Of a stretch of 15,974 nucleotides of DNA, positions 1-9,551 are shown piece by piece (the stretch's first letter is position 1; every line of letters starts with the position of its first letter). This stretch comes from Jimgerdemannia flammicorona. Lineage: Eukaryota; Mucoromycota; Endogonomycetes; Endogonales; Endogonaceae. Location: contig RBNI01003380.1 in the NCBI GenBank assembly GCA_003990745.1, positions 1-15,974 on the forward strand, read 5' to 3'. The position numbers and the translations under genes are program-made. The notes under the pieces are model-generated. The model saw only the letters and a list, made by a program, of their open reading frames with translations. It was not told the DNA's origin and did no database searches.

Positions 1-2480
1 TTATCTCCTTCCTTTATTAATATGCCCATCTATACAATATATAATATACTGTACTCACCCCTAACCAATTCCCCTAGAATTCCCCTCCCCCCTCTCTCCC
101 ACTCTCTTCTAACGAAAGACCACTTTGTCATTCACCATCTCTACCTCCCCACTACTCTATTTATATATCCCTTCTACTAGGCAGTAATGTCCCACTCTGG
201 GGACCCCAACCAACCCACCATCCAGTCAGTAGATCTCTCATCAACCCCTCCCATCTTGACAACTTCTCCTATATTTCCATCTGTCACTCCTCCTCAAAAA
301 CAAAAAGCCAAAATCCTACTAGCCCTATCCATACTACTAGAGCCCACTCTACAGTGAGCCACCCATTGCCCACACCACCCACTAACCTAGCTTTCAAATC
401 CTCCCAGCAACTCCTCTCACCATCCAATCTCCTTGCCACACCTAGTCTGTCACCTACAGTTATCCAAAAGTTCCCCAAAACCTCACACTCTCCCAACCAA
501 TGTTCTGATATCTGCACATAACCCCCTTCTTGTCTGACATTATAACACTCCTCATAATTATATTGGCCACCATCCACCAGATATCCAGTATGGAAATTCA
601 ACATGATATTCCACTGTAGCATCTGCTACCAGACTACCCAGAACTTAGGAGGAAGCCATTTCCACACCTCAGCACTTCATGACCAGACTTCTGCCCAGTC
701 CCACTCCTCTCCAATCACTACTGCTTACCAACCACTTGGCTAAAGATCCTGACCAAGACCCTGCTAATACTCAACTCTATCTCCAATATCAAACTCAGTA
801 AGCAGAACACCCCCCAAAAGCAATCTGTCTTACTACCACATAGGTGGACCCAACAATATCTCCCCCTCATTATTATACCAGCACAGGCCTATATGATGTA
901 CTCCATTCACTACTCCCTACCAGAAACCCTTATACTGTTGCCAGTGGCTGCTATCCAGCCCTAACAGAGATAGCAAATCTCCTAAGGATCTCTGTAGGGA
1001 GAATCTCATCTCTTACATCTTCTGTATCAGTGGTACCCATCCCCTCCCCTGCAACTCAACAGCTCTTTTCAACCACCATGCTCATAAGCAGTGTAGTCTC
1101 TTAGGAAGGTCCACTAGACCTAGTCCTCCCTGAACCACTGGCATAGCTAGGGTGTCCTAATCTATCTGGGCCTGCCTCCCTGCCCAAATCTAGTCTCTAG
1201 CTAGCTTCATCAGTCTCTTCACCACCTAAGCTGGAAAATCCAAGTGATAATCAACATATCATAGCTTAGGGAACCAGTAGACATTCAGAATCAATACCCA
1301 GCCAGCCAGGGAGATGTGGCAACCTCTCCAACCCCTAAGCATCTCTCCCCAAATGGTCACTCTCCTTTCCCACCACTCTTGTGGCAGGACAGAACTATAT
1401 ATAGAAAGGAAGATGCCCAAATACCTCACTGCCTCCCCTGTAGAGGCAATTGTTCCAATGTTATCCCCACCCACCAGCCCATTCCCCAGCACTATCATCT
1501 TGCACTTATGCTAGTTGAGTTTTGCTCCAGAATACACCTCATACCATTTCACTGTCTCTTGAAGTACTGCAATATCAGCCACTAAACCAAGACCAACTAC
1601 CATATCATCTGCAAAGGCCCCCACCTTCTACACCACACTATATATAGAGAGTCCTACCACCTTCTAGTGTATTCTATCCATCAAAGGCTCCAATGAGAGG
1701 GCATAAAGGATAGTAGACAGTGGGTCTCCCTGAGGAACTCCTCTCCCCAAGAGAAATACCAGACCCCAGTGTCCACTATACAACAGTACTGCCCTACTAC
1801 CCTCTAACAAACTCAATATAGAAGCCCAAAAATGTAGTGGAACACCAATTCTATCCAGCACCTTGCCTAGCCACACCTGCTGAATGCAGTCATAGGCCTT
1901 CTCCTGGTCCAAAAAGATCAGTCTGCCATCCAATCCACAGGCCTGTGCTCCTTCAATAATGCCATGGACCCAGGTTATACCATCTTGAATAAGCTGGCCT
2001 CCAACAAAGCCCTACTGCTCCTCACCTAGCATCTGTTGGGCAACCCTCTGTAACCTTACCATGATCATCTTGGTCACTATCTTTCTGTCTATATCCAGAA
2101 GTATAATCAGTCTCCAGTTCTTCCAGTCCTCCCTTCTCCCCTTATCTTTATACAACAAGGCCACCAACCCCAAGTCCTGCTTGCCAACCCACTTGCCATT
2201 CAGAAGAACATGGTCACAGAGGGCTGTCATCTCCCCTAAAACCCCAGGAACCTTCACCATCTTCTTCCAAAAGTCTCAAGGTAACCCATCCTCACCTGGT
2301 GCTATCCTAAGCTTAGTTTCAGTAAGGACTCTCTGGATCTCCTCCTCTTGGAACAGTAAGATCAAATCATCCAGACCTGCTACTAGCAGTGATTCCCAAT
2401 CCTCAAGCATATCACCAATCATCTCCTCCTTCCTCCTCACTCCACAGACCCCTCTACCACTCCTTCAGCACTCCCAAGAT
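1..2480 (-). pseudogene. LINE ORF2, reverse transcriptase and C-terminal region (broken), copy 1
   Basis: This is the reverse transcriptase part of ORF2, all in one minus frame from about 2430 down to about 200. Visible RT motifs in order are APGEDGLP, the LLDIDRKI finger block, the palm motif FLDQEKAYD (first catalytic Asp), LGRGVPQGDPLS, FADDM with the paired Asp at 1615-1604, then KLN and LGNGLVGG. Unlike copy 2 it keeps both palm aspartates. Trp-rich C-terminal sequence follows to about 284, with longer open runs at 622-284 and 1498-1259. Stops include TGA at 2278-2276 (TGG in copy 2), TAG at 1513-1511 (also in copy 2), TGA at 1084-1082 (CGA in copy 2) and TAG at 919-917 (also in copy 2). 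About six bases are missing after FADDMVVGL relative to copy 2. The 3' end is not definable. Confidence 0.88.
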
Positions 2481-2989
2481 CTGTTGTGTGCCATGCACTA
2501 TTTCCCCATCCGCATCCAGGACACCATCCTAATAATGCCACACTCTCCTAGCCTGAAGAAGCTGTGACATGTACCTAGTAGGCCACTCTCCCTCCTCAAG
2601 TCTCTGCTACTGCCATTCCTCTCATATGTATCTTCTCCTCCTCCCTCAACACCTATTGAAACTCCATTACCTCCAATTTTGTACATGCCAATCTCCAATC
2701 CATGACCACCTCAGAGTTTAACAAATCAGTCCATTCTATCTGCAATCTAAACAATCAGTTGGAAGCACACTACACCCTTTTCCTTCTCTGCCTCCCTGCC
2801 TCTCTGCCAGCTCCTCTCCAGTAAACTCTTGCAGTCTCTTTCAACTTTAACCATCAGGCACCCACTGGCAAACCCTCACATATCCAGCCAGCAATCTTCA
2901 CCAGATGTCCTCCACCCAAGAGTCCCACCAAACCTTCTCTATCAGCAGAGAGGAGTTAAGGCACCAATGTCTGGGTCCATCTCCCCTCC

Positions 2990-3707
2990 CCCCAAACTGC
3001 CCCTGCCCCAAAATGCCCCAGTGATCAGACCACAGGCACAACTCTACCTCCAGTGACTTCTAAACATTTAGGCCCCAGTATTCAGATGTCAGGATCCAGT
3101 CAATCCTTGTACCTAGTCCATTCACCCAGTATGTGTAGATCCTCCTATCCCCCCACCATGCTCTGCCCATATCTCTTAATATACTGAGGATCTCTACCTC
3201 CTCCTATATATCCAGACCAACACTCCTCCCACCTGCATTCCTCCCTCCATCCATTAGATCTAATTGAGGATTCTGTACCATATTGAAGTCTCCTCACAGA
3301 ACATCTACACCTTCCTCCAAGAGTGTGCCCTCTTCTAACAGACCCTTGACCCATGCAATCCCCTTACCCCTAGCTGCTGAACAGTAGCAAGAGCCAACTT
3401 ACACTAGCTCTCACCCAGGTTGATGTCATTCCCCCCATACCAAATAGTCATCCCAGTTTCAGATTCCACCTAAGTCTCCTTTACCACCTTATATCAAAAT
3501 TGCCACCTTGCTAATCCATGCTGTAGCCCCTCCCCATTCTCTAGTCCATTCTATCTGATCTTCCTCATCCTTACAGTGCACATCCTGTAGCAGAAAGAGA
3601 TCAGCCTCTAATCTCTTAAGCCAAGTAAAAATGTTCTTTCACTGCTCAGAGCCCCTTAACCCATTTATATTCAGAGAAAAAATGTTAGTTATACTGTTTA
3701 TTAAGAA
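2990..3707 (-). pseudogene. LINE ORF2, apurinic/apyrimidinic-type endonuclease domain (broken)
   Basis: This is the N-terminal domain of ORF2, which nicks target DNA to prime reverse transcription. Seen in the minus frame are LNINGLR (about 3674-3654), LQDVHCKDEED (about 3590), GDFN at 3293-3282, RIDWIL (about 3090) and SDHW with SDH at 3029-3021. These are the Asn, acidic, Asp-x-Asn and Asp-His motifs of the exonuclease-endonuclease-phosphatase fold. The Glu normally found in the LQE motif is Asp here (GAT). The stretch between LQDVH and GDFN reads well only in a second frame, so two compensating indels are likely. There are stops, including a TGA where the family usually has Trp after LRGSEQ. 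The RT domain downstream is in a different frame, so this copy cannot make ORF2 protein. Confidence 0.85.
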
Positions 3708-3738
3708 TAATATATAGAAGAAAGATCTAGTATATACT

Positions 3739-5763
3739 CTACAAATCCACATTTATCTCTTCCTGCATCAAGTTCAAGGTATGTTCTACAGCCAATTCCT
3801 CCTCTGCAGCCTCCTTTGCCTCCAGTCCTACCAGAAGTTCAGCCATTGCCCCATTCTCCTTCTTCTCAAATTCCTCATGATATTCCAGACAGACCTCCTG
3901 CCAGAGCTTCAGACCATGCCACTCTACCCAACAGTAGGCAGCCTACTCCCTGGCCACAACAGCCAGCTTGGCCTCCCTCTCTTTGTCAACCTCATACCTC
4001 TCCTCCTCCAGAAGAATTGCAAGCACCTCTCCCATCAGAGCCACTACTACCTCATCTCTATACAGGATCTGTATCCAATGCTCCTCAGGCACCACACTCA
4101 GGTCCACTTCATCCAGCTCCTCAGCTGCAAAGTCATTCATCATATGATACATCCACAGTAGGTTCCCCACCTCCTTTCTTCCTGGCATTACTGGCCTTCC
4201 AGCATCCAGCATTGTAGTATCAGCCCCAGTACTCACCAACTCATCCCACTCCTCCTCTGAGATATCCACCAGCTCATCCTCACCAACTACCACCATCTGT
4301 CCCCCTTTCACCATGTCAGAGATACCAAAGTGTACCCACTGGGCACCTTGCATCAGTATATCCTCTGTCACCCTCTCCTTCCCAGCTAGGTCCCTCCTGA
4401 CCAGAGAGAGAGTGTCCCCCAAATCCTGCTCTCAGACTTCAAATATACCATCTGCATAGGGGTCCTTGCTTGGCATCTTCCCAGCCCCCTCCTGGCCCTC
4501 CTCCACATTCTCTCTCCCTTTGCTAGCCCAGACACTGACTTTGGTGCCCCCAGATTCCTCAGTCTTATTTGCATTCTTCTTTGTCTCTTCTTTCATACTT
4601 GCCAATAGCTCCCTCTGCCACTTGCACTCCTGGGCCCTCTCCCACTGCCTCTTATCCATGTGGATATGTTTCTCCTCCATAATCTCCAAATGCATTGACT
4701 CTACATACTTTCTCCAAGTCTTTGTCCTCTACTTCACTGATCCACTCATCTTCTCCAGAGCTTCTAATGGATCCTCCTCCTCCTTCTCACTCTCTTTCAC
4801 CCTCAATACCTTACAAATGAAGGCTCTCCACAACATCACTGACAGCCAGTCACTTGTCTTCTCTGTGGTCTCTCTTCCAGCCAGCCTAATCCTGATATCA
4901 ACATCCATAGTCCTGAAGTAGTTCCCTCCCACATCTGGAACCCAATATCAACCACATCACCATACTCTGCCATCACCTCCTCCACCCTCCTCCTAGTCTC
5001 TGCTGTCATAACCATAGGCACCCCCTTTACTAGCAGCTATACCACCCTGGGGTTCCACCTCAAACAATTCACTATAGGGACCACCACCTCTCCAACTACT
5101 ACTTCAGTCTTCAATACTTCCTCCAGTGGGCCTGCATCCTCAAAGCCCACCTCAACCCCTTCCAGACCCTTCAGGAACTTTACCAAGGCAGCCCCAGTCA
5201 TCTGCTTTGAGATAATTCCCAGGACCATCCTTGCCATCACTACCAAGCCCCAGAAGTACAGTGTCACTGCAAACTCCATGATTGATTTCCTTAGTAACAG
5301 TGCTACTACTAGCCCCATTACACTATCGGCCAGGTCTATCTTCCAAATTAGAAATCCCTGCCCCACTCTGCTATCAGCCATCATATCTCTTTTTTTTTCT
5401 TGATTCTCTATCTCACTTTCATCAGCAGTCCCACCCTCAGCCACAGCACCTCCAGACCCTATACTCACACCTCCAGCCTGAGTACCTCCCCCCCTCCCAA
5501 GGCTCACCTTGTCCTTCTCCTCAGCAGCACCAGCCCTAGCTTCAGCCGGCCACCCACTCTCCTTCACCTTGTCCACAAAGCTTGGGGGGCCAGACCTTCC
5601 CCCATTGCCACTGGACACTGGTCCTCCTCCAGAGCCCTCTCCACCCTTTAACCCTCCAAAGGCCCCCATCCCCAGGCCATAACCCCTCCCCACATTCTGC
5701 CAGCCAAAAGCCCCAGGTCTGCCCAACCCAGCATGCCCATCAGAACTCTTGCTCGATGATATT
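3739..5763 (-). pseudogene. LINE ORF1 remnant
   Basis: This is the upstream reading frame of copy 1, about 660 codons, probably the nucleic-acid-binding ORF1 protein of the element. The N-terminal part is glycine-rich (near 5550-5726) and has no convincing ATG: the frame runs open from the element edge through TTG at 5726, so the true start may be lost by 5' truncation. A lysine/glutamate-rich, probably helical region follows at about 4730-4430, then a strongly acidic C-terminal part at 4422-3943. It ends with TAG at 3739-3741, just before the endonuclease frame. Damage includes stops near 5034, 4726, 4429 and 3940, and a frame change near 4930. I see no CCHC zinc knuckle and no RRM motif I would defend. 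The assignment rests mostly on position upstream of the endonuclease. Confidence 0.65.
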
Positions 5764-7304
5764 TTTATAGTACTTTTTCTCTGAGTTGTGTCGAAAACTG
5801 TTGCTTGAAGTTGGTGTAATGTGAATTGTACAGGAGAAAGGTGATATTATTGATGATGTAAAGATTAATGACGTTTCCATTTCATTACTCGAGTTACATA
5901 TTTGACCAAATTTCGTAAGGTGACACAAAATTCCCCACAAACCGGGGTTGCATTCAATATTTCCTTGTGTTCTCGTGCGACTGTGAATCAACTAAACCAA
6001 CCCAAGGGTATGGTGCCATGTTGAGCTCACGCATATGCAACGTCACATGGTATCAATGTATCCTGGTCCCAAAGGTAATAAACGCCCCGTAACTAAGCTG
6101 GTGTGTGTGCACGATATTTCCATCATCGAAAATCTGCATCTCCCAATTTGATCATTATCTGTTACTCTTTCCGATAATTGTGCACGAACGCATGCAATAT
6201 TTTGTATATATCTACAATATTTATTTGCCTGCCGATGAACGTTGTCTGTTCCTCTACTTTAGGTAGTCCCAAACCTCACGTTATCAACATAGTAACAACG
6301 TACGAACGGCTCGGCATTTGTTATTGTCAAGCCACCTGAGCAGCCGAGATCGTCAGTTTCGCCTTTTCCTGCTTACGAAGCCTCCGAGACATGAACCAGG
6401 GCCCATAAAGTTCAGGGGGCATTGCATTGTGATAAGCGCGGGTGCATGCATGCATGGCTTTAAATGTGCTGCGGCGAGACGAACTGACGGTTGTGATGCT
6501 GCACAAAGCCAATCGGAATGCGAGCCTGATGTGAGTTCTGACAGAAATGAAGCTCTAATCCTTCGTTCACAGATTCGGTTGGCAGGATGACAAAAAATTA
6601 AGATGGAAATATTATCAAACAGCCCTGGACACCGGTAGCTACCCTCCAATCATTGATTTTGGAGTCCATACTCTTGGCATTCTCGCTTGTTAGTAATGAC
6701 GATGGGACATGGATACTTTCGAACATTCGATTTGACAGATCATAACCGATCGGGACATCGATCTCGCGATCACTTCCAAATAAAATGTAGAACTTTCCAC
6801 CCTTTCTCGCATTTTGATTTTGTAATTCTTTCGGAATCAGAACAATGCTCATTTGAAAATACATTCTGCGCTTTACACTCATACATCATCAGCTCACTTG
6901 TATATCTTAGCTTGGATAGGCGACTAGTACTCTGCACGATTGTTAACGTTAATTTATTTCTATACTGGATTAGAATATATATGTTCTCAAACTTTATCGG
7001 CACGTTTATTTTCAAACTCAGTCCGTGAGCGTCAATTGTACGCCATAATAGGGCTGCGCAATTTAAAAGGGACATAATTATATACATAATACACCAAGTC
7101 ATATTTTAATTACCTCGACCTCATGACTATTTGTTATTATTGTATGACAAACATTTAATAGTGAGCATGTACAATGTTGATTTTTACTCTAATGGAGACA
7201 AAACTGTTAATAATAAGATATAACCATGTTCTGGCCAGCAAGAAGCATGACAGGAAACTCTAAATTCAGTAAGGTCGCCAAATAAAGGCTATCGTTTGGC
7301 ACGC
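5764..7304. other. Intergenic region without recognised genes
   Basis: About 1.5 kb between the first LINE and the membrane-protein gene. CpG is normal and there is no pyrimidine bias, so this is host DNA rather than element. The open frames here are short (about 60-113 codons), overlap on both strands and show no motif I recognise. The only local structure I noted is an alternating purine-pyrimidine run of TGCATG units at 6443-6456, which is self-complementary. I see no tRNA, rRNA or transposon-like ends. Confidence 0.6.
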
Positions 7305-7310
7305 TATAAA
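7305..7310 (+). promoter_or_regulatory. TATA box of the membrane-protein gene
   Basis: TATAAA lies in the context CGCTATAAATG, 96 bases before the ATG at 7406. A start of transcription about 30 bases downstream would give a leader of about 65-75 bases. This is a motif call only, but the spacing and the match to the canonical box are good. Confidence 0.5.
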
Positions 7311-7405
7311 TGTAGACAACATCGTACAATTGTGGCAGCATCTCAAACCATCACACCAAAAAAAAACTAAGCGCACATCTTTATTCCCGAACTCCAAGCG
7401 ATAAG

Positions 7406-8620
7406 ATGCCTGCGAAAATGCTCACCTTCAGCAAAGTGCCTGACCGCCCAACATGCGGCGTGGCGACGACGTCGGTGAACCAAACGCAAATAATGAAAAA
7501 TGCGCACACGAAGCATCCTTTCACTCTGAATAATCGCAAGCCTTACGGCGTACTCAGCTACTTCGCAATGGTGTTCGTCGTCATGTTCACCCAAGTCACA
7601 AGCGTCGTGGCCCAGGACACACCGTCCATTCAGTATCGAAGCGTTGTGGACCCAATCTCGGCGGCTTTCGCAGTGTTGGTCATCAATGCCTGGAATACCG
7701 CCAACCACATACATAGGGACAGCACCGAACGCAAATTCGGTGTTGCGTTTATATTTTCTGTTACGCCGGAATTTATCTTCCTAAATCTTACAAGGCGAAT
7801 ATATGCTTTCATTCGACTTCGGCAAGCTGGACTGACACAACATCAGGCGGCAGTGATCGTACGGGGACAACTGATCCTCGCACACAGCACGGAGTTTAGA
7901 AAATTGGAAAAACCGCAATACAGTGAAGACATAGAATCTCGCCGCATTGTCGACGACAAGGCTCCTAGGAGGGTCAACTTCCAAAAATATGATGATGTAA
8001 GCTGGTTACTGCAAAAACGGTCGTTACTTCCCGCCGGAAACCTTATCAAGGCTCAATCGGCGAGCTCGACAATAAGTCCCGTAATCGCATTTGTTCAGGT
8101 GGCATGGTCCCTTATCAATGGGGTCGAACGACTGGTGCACAGGCAGGCGCTTTCGGGATTGGACGCAATCGGTTTGCAGTATAGCATATTGAGTATACTC
8201 TTTGCAGCAGAGGCAATCTTCATTCCAAATATTGGGCACGATTTCGTTCATATCATCAGCGAGACCAAGCAAGAATCGCTTGACCAAAATGGCTCAACAG
8301 TTGGTTCAGAAATCCTGGCGATACACCTTATATTGCCTTGGACGACTTACGCGCTCGGTGCCTGGCTCCAAACGCAAGTGGATTTCCCTTCATATGGTAC
8401 CTGGCTCGCCGCAGTGGTGCTGTATGCAATTCGGATTGTAGCCATGATAATTTTAAGCGTGGATTTATTCGGAAAAAAAATTGAAAAACTAATCTTTGTT
8501 GATTCCTTAATGTTGAATACCTTTGTAACAATTGCTTGGATTGTCTTGTGCTCGATCGGGATCACCAGACCAGAGATTCTTGAGAAAACTGACTTAGCCT
8601 TCAACTGGCCCCATTTGTAA
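7406..8620 (+). CDS. Uncharacterised fungal multi-pass membrane protein (404 aa)
   Basis: This is an intact, intronless frame of 404 codons. The ATG has A at -3 (AAG before ATG), and a second in-frame ATG lies four codons on. Residues about 48-69 form a hydrophobic segment ending TSVVAQ, which could be a signal peptide or first membrane anchor behind a 47-residue hydrophilic N-terminus. Further hydrophobic segments lie near 83-97, 112-127, 223-241, 253-273, 302-320, 331-351 and 364-385. A charged loop (about 160-205) separates the two halves. From memory, the order of an Asn-rich segment with Trp and His (near 94-103), the PEF at 121-123, and the LPAG...AQS block before a membrane helix with VAW recall a large, unnamed family of fungal membrane proteins. 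I hold this resemblance loosely. Function is unknown. It is the only apparently live gene here, with its own TATA box and AATAAA. Confidence 0.8.
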   Translation: MPAKMLTFSKVPDRPTCGVATTSVNQTQIMKNAHTKHPFTLNNRKPYGVLSYFAMVFVVMFTQVTSVVAQDTPSIQYRSVVDPISAAFAVLVINAWNTANHIHRDSTERKFGVAFIFSVTPEFIFLNLTRRIYAFIRLRQAGLTQHQAAVIVRGQLILAHSTEFRKLEKPQYSEDIESRRIVDDKAPRRVNFQKYDDVSWLLQKRSLLPAGNLIKAQSASSTISPVIAFVQVAWSLINGVERLVHRQALSGLDAIGLQYSILSILFAAEAIFIPNIGHDFVHIISETKQESLDQNGSTVGSEILAIHLILPWTTYALGAWLQTQVDFPSYGTWLAAVVLYAIRIVAMIILSVDLFGKKIEKLIFVDSLMLNTFVTIAWIVLCSIGITRPEILEKTDLAFNWPHL

Positions 8621-8678
8621 CGAAATCATTACACTTTCAAGTAATCACTTTCTGAGCAAATATTTGTCATTGCATCGA

Positions 8679-8684
8679 AATAAA
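8679..8684 (+). terminator. Polyadenylation signal AATAAA
   Basis: AATAAA lies 58 bases after the TAA of the membrane-protein gene, in AT-rich sequence followed by TATACATATATTA. Position and motif fit a fungal 3' end. Fungal signals are loose, so this supports the gene without proving the cleavage point. Confidence 0.5.
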
Positions 8685-8765
8685 TATACATATATTACGG
8701 AAGAAGTATTTTTACGCAAAATTGTACTCTCCACCTTGTCCCAGAAAATTTTTTAGAACCGTGTG

Positions 8766-8786
8766 CGACATCAATAAGAGATGTCG
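8766..8786. repeat. Short perfect hairpin
   Basis: CGACATC and GATGTCG form a perfect 7-bp stem around a 7-base loop. It lies about 80 bases past the polyadenylation signal. I know of no role, and a 7-bp stem can occur by chance. Confidence 0.3.
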
Positions 8787-9264
8787 ACCCTCGGATTCGT
8801 GATAAGTCTTCGCAAGTCTGAAACCGAATCGCATTACTTTCTAGAATTCTTGTGTCGCACAGCACCTTAAGATGATCAACTGTGTGACGTAAACTTGACT
8901 GCCTGCAGATAATTAATTATGTCCAATTGCAGCCAATGCTGCGGTCCATGTGGAAGAGCGATTATTCTGATATATATAATTATTATATTAGTGTAGTTGT
9001 ATCACATCCGAGCCACACACAACGCCACAACCCGCAAATCCATTCTATTCCTCGCCATAACCCCAACAGCCTCATCTCACCCTCTTCCTGCCGCAGCCTA
9101 AAATCCTACCGCCACACGCGCTCTCTCCTCCCACCTCCGCTCCCCAACCATCCTCTCCGATCGGCGCTGAAAATCTACGGTGACAGGAACTGAGGCCGCT
9201 CACGGCGGTGGGAATGGCGACAAGCTACGGGAGGTTTTGTATCGGAGCAGATGGAGATAGCGAC
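8787..9264. other. Intergenic or 5'-leader-like sequence
   Basis: No gene is recognised. The first part is AT-rich (8955-8995). From about 9000 to 9165 it becomes a C-rich, G-poor stretch with many CCAC, CTCC and CCGC runs, which resembles a fungal promoter or untranslated leader pyrimidine tract. This would suit the start of the dead thiolase gene to the right, but no intact start codon and exon can be shown. Confidence 0.35.
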
Positions 9265-9369
9265 AAGTGTGCATTCCCCGAGCTGCGAAGTCAAAATCGG
9301 CTGGCTCTTTGGTTGGCTCTGAAGGGCAACACTTCTTCCCCTGCCGGACACCAATCTCCCATCGCCGAG
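9265..9369 (+). pseudogene. Possible first exon of the dead thiolase gene
   Basis: The bases for ALKGNTSSPAGHQ-type reading (about 9310-9355) sit where a thiolase would read TPIGSF-GxL-KGxTAPxLG. The nucleotides GGCTGGCTCTTTGGTTGGC are close to a coding version of IGSFGG read in a neighbouring frame, and a GTGGGG donor follows at 9370. Codons are scrambled by small indels, so this is a by-eye nucleotide resemblance rather than a clean protein match. It gains weight only because clear thiolase exons lie downstream on the same strand. It could be coincidence. Confidence 0.28.
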
Positions 9370-9513
9370 GTGGGGTTGGTACACTTCACCTTTTCTTGTT
9401 TTCTCTCGTACCATTCTTCACATGAACCGGAAATTATTGCCCCTGTTGAGATCTCCACACCGGTCTTGGCTACTCTGGAAGCCAACTGACGAGCCCCTTG
9501 AGTAAGGGCATTC

Positions 9514-9551
9514 TTTTTTTTTTTTGGTGGTGTGGGGGGGAGAGGGGGGGG
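9514..9551 (+). repeat. T12 plus G-rich homopolymer tract
   Basis: A run of 12 T is followed by GGTGGTG, then a run of 7 G, AGA and a run of 8 G. It is low-complexity sequence of no known role. It is roughly the reverse complement of the C10A13 tract at 11031-11053. Confidence 0.8.

Larger units (their letters stand above)
1..5763 (-). mobile_element. Degenerate LINE (APE-type non-LTR retrotransposon), copy 1
   Basis: This is a non-LTR retrotransposon read on the minus strand. In order it has an ORF1 remnant, an apurinic-type endonuclease and a reverse transcriptase with a long C-terminal region. The layout and the RT wording (LDQEKAYD, LGRGVPQGDPLS, FADDM) suit an L1/Tx1-like element, but the clade is an inference. 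The right-hand limit near 5763 is set by the sudden return of CpG and loss of the C/T-rich plus strand. The left limit is not visible, because homology with copy 2 still holds at about base 103 and bases 1-102 have the same composition. No target-site duplication can be tested because one end lies outside. The element is dead, with many stops and several frameshifts. Only about 5 CpG dinucleotides occur in 5.75 kb. Confidence 0.9.

Noticed and set aside
2061..2567. 168-codon plus-strand frame
   Set aside because: It lies opposite the RT region of LINE copy 1, where the minus strand carries clear RT motifs. It is Ser/Pro/Leu-rich shadow sequence.
3816..4217. 133-codon plus-strand frame rich in Pro, Ser and His
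   Set aside because: It is the complementary strand of LINE ORF1. The long open frames on this strand come from the C/T-rich composition and do not match any protein pattern.
6443..6456. Self-complementary TGCATGCATGCATG run as a regulatory site
   Set aside because: It is too short and repetitive to assign, and no gene starts nearby. It is kept only as a note in the intergenic entry.
6318..6649. Overlapping frames of 61-98 codons on both strands
   Set aside because: They are mutually overlapping and have no promoter, no motif and no homologous pattern. They look like chance frames in CpG-normal intergenic DNA.
7367..7714. 115-codon minus-strand frame over the start of the membrane-protein gene
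   Set aside because: It overlaps the longer plus-strand gene with TATA and AATAAA signals, and has no motif of its own.
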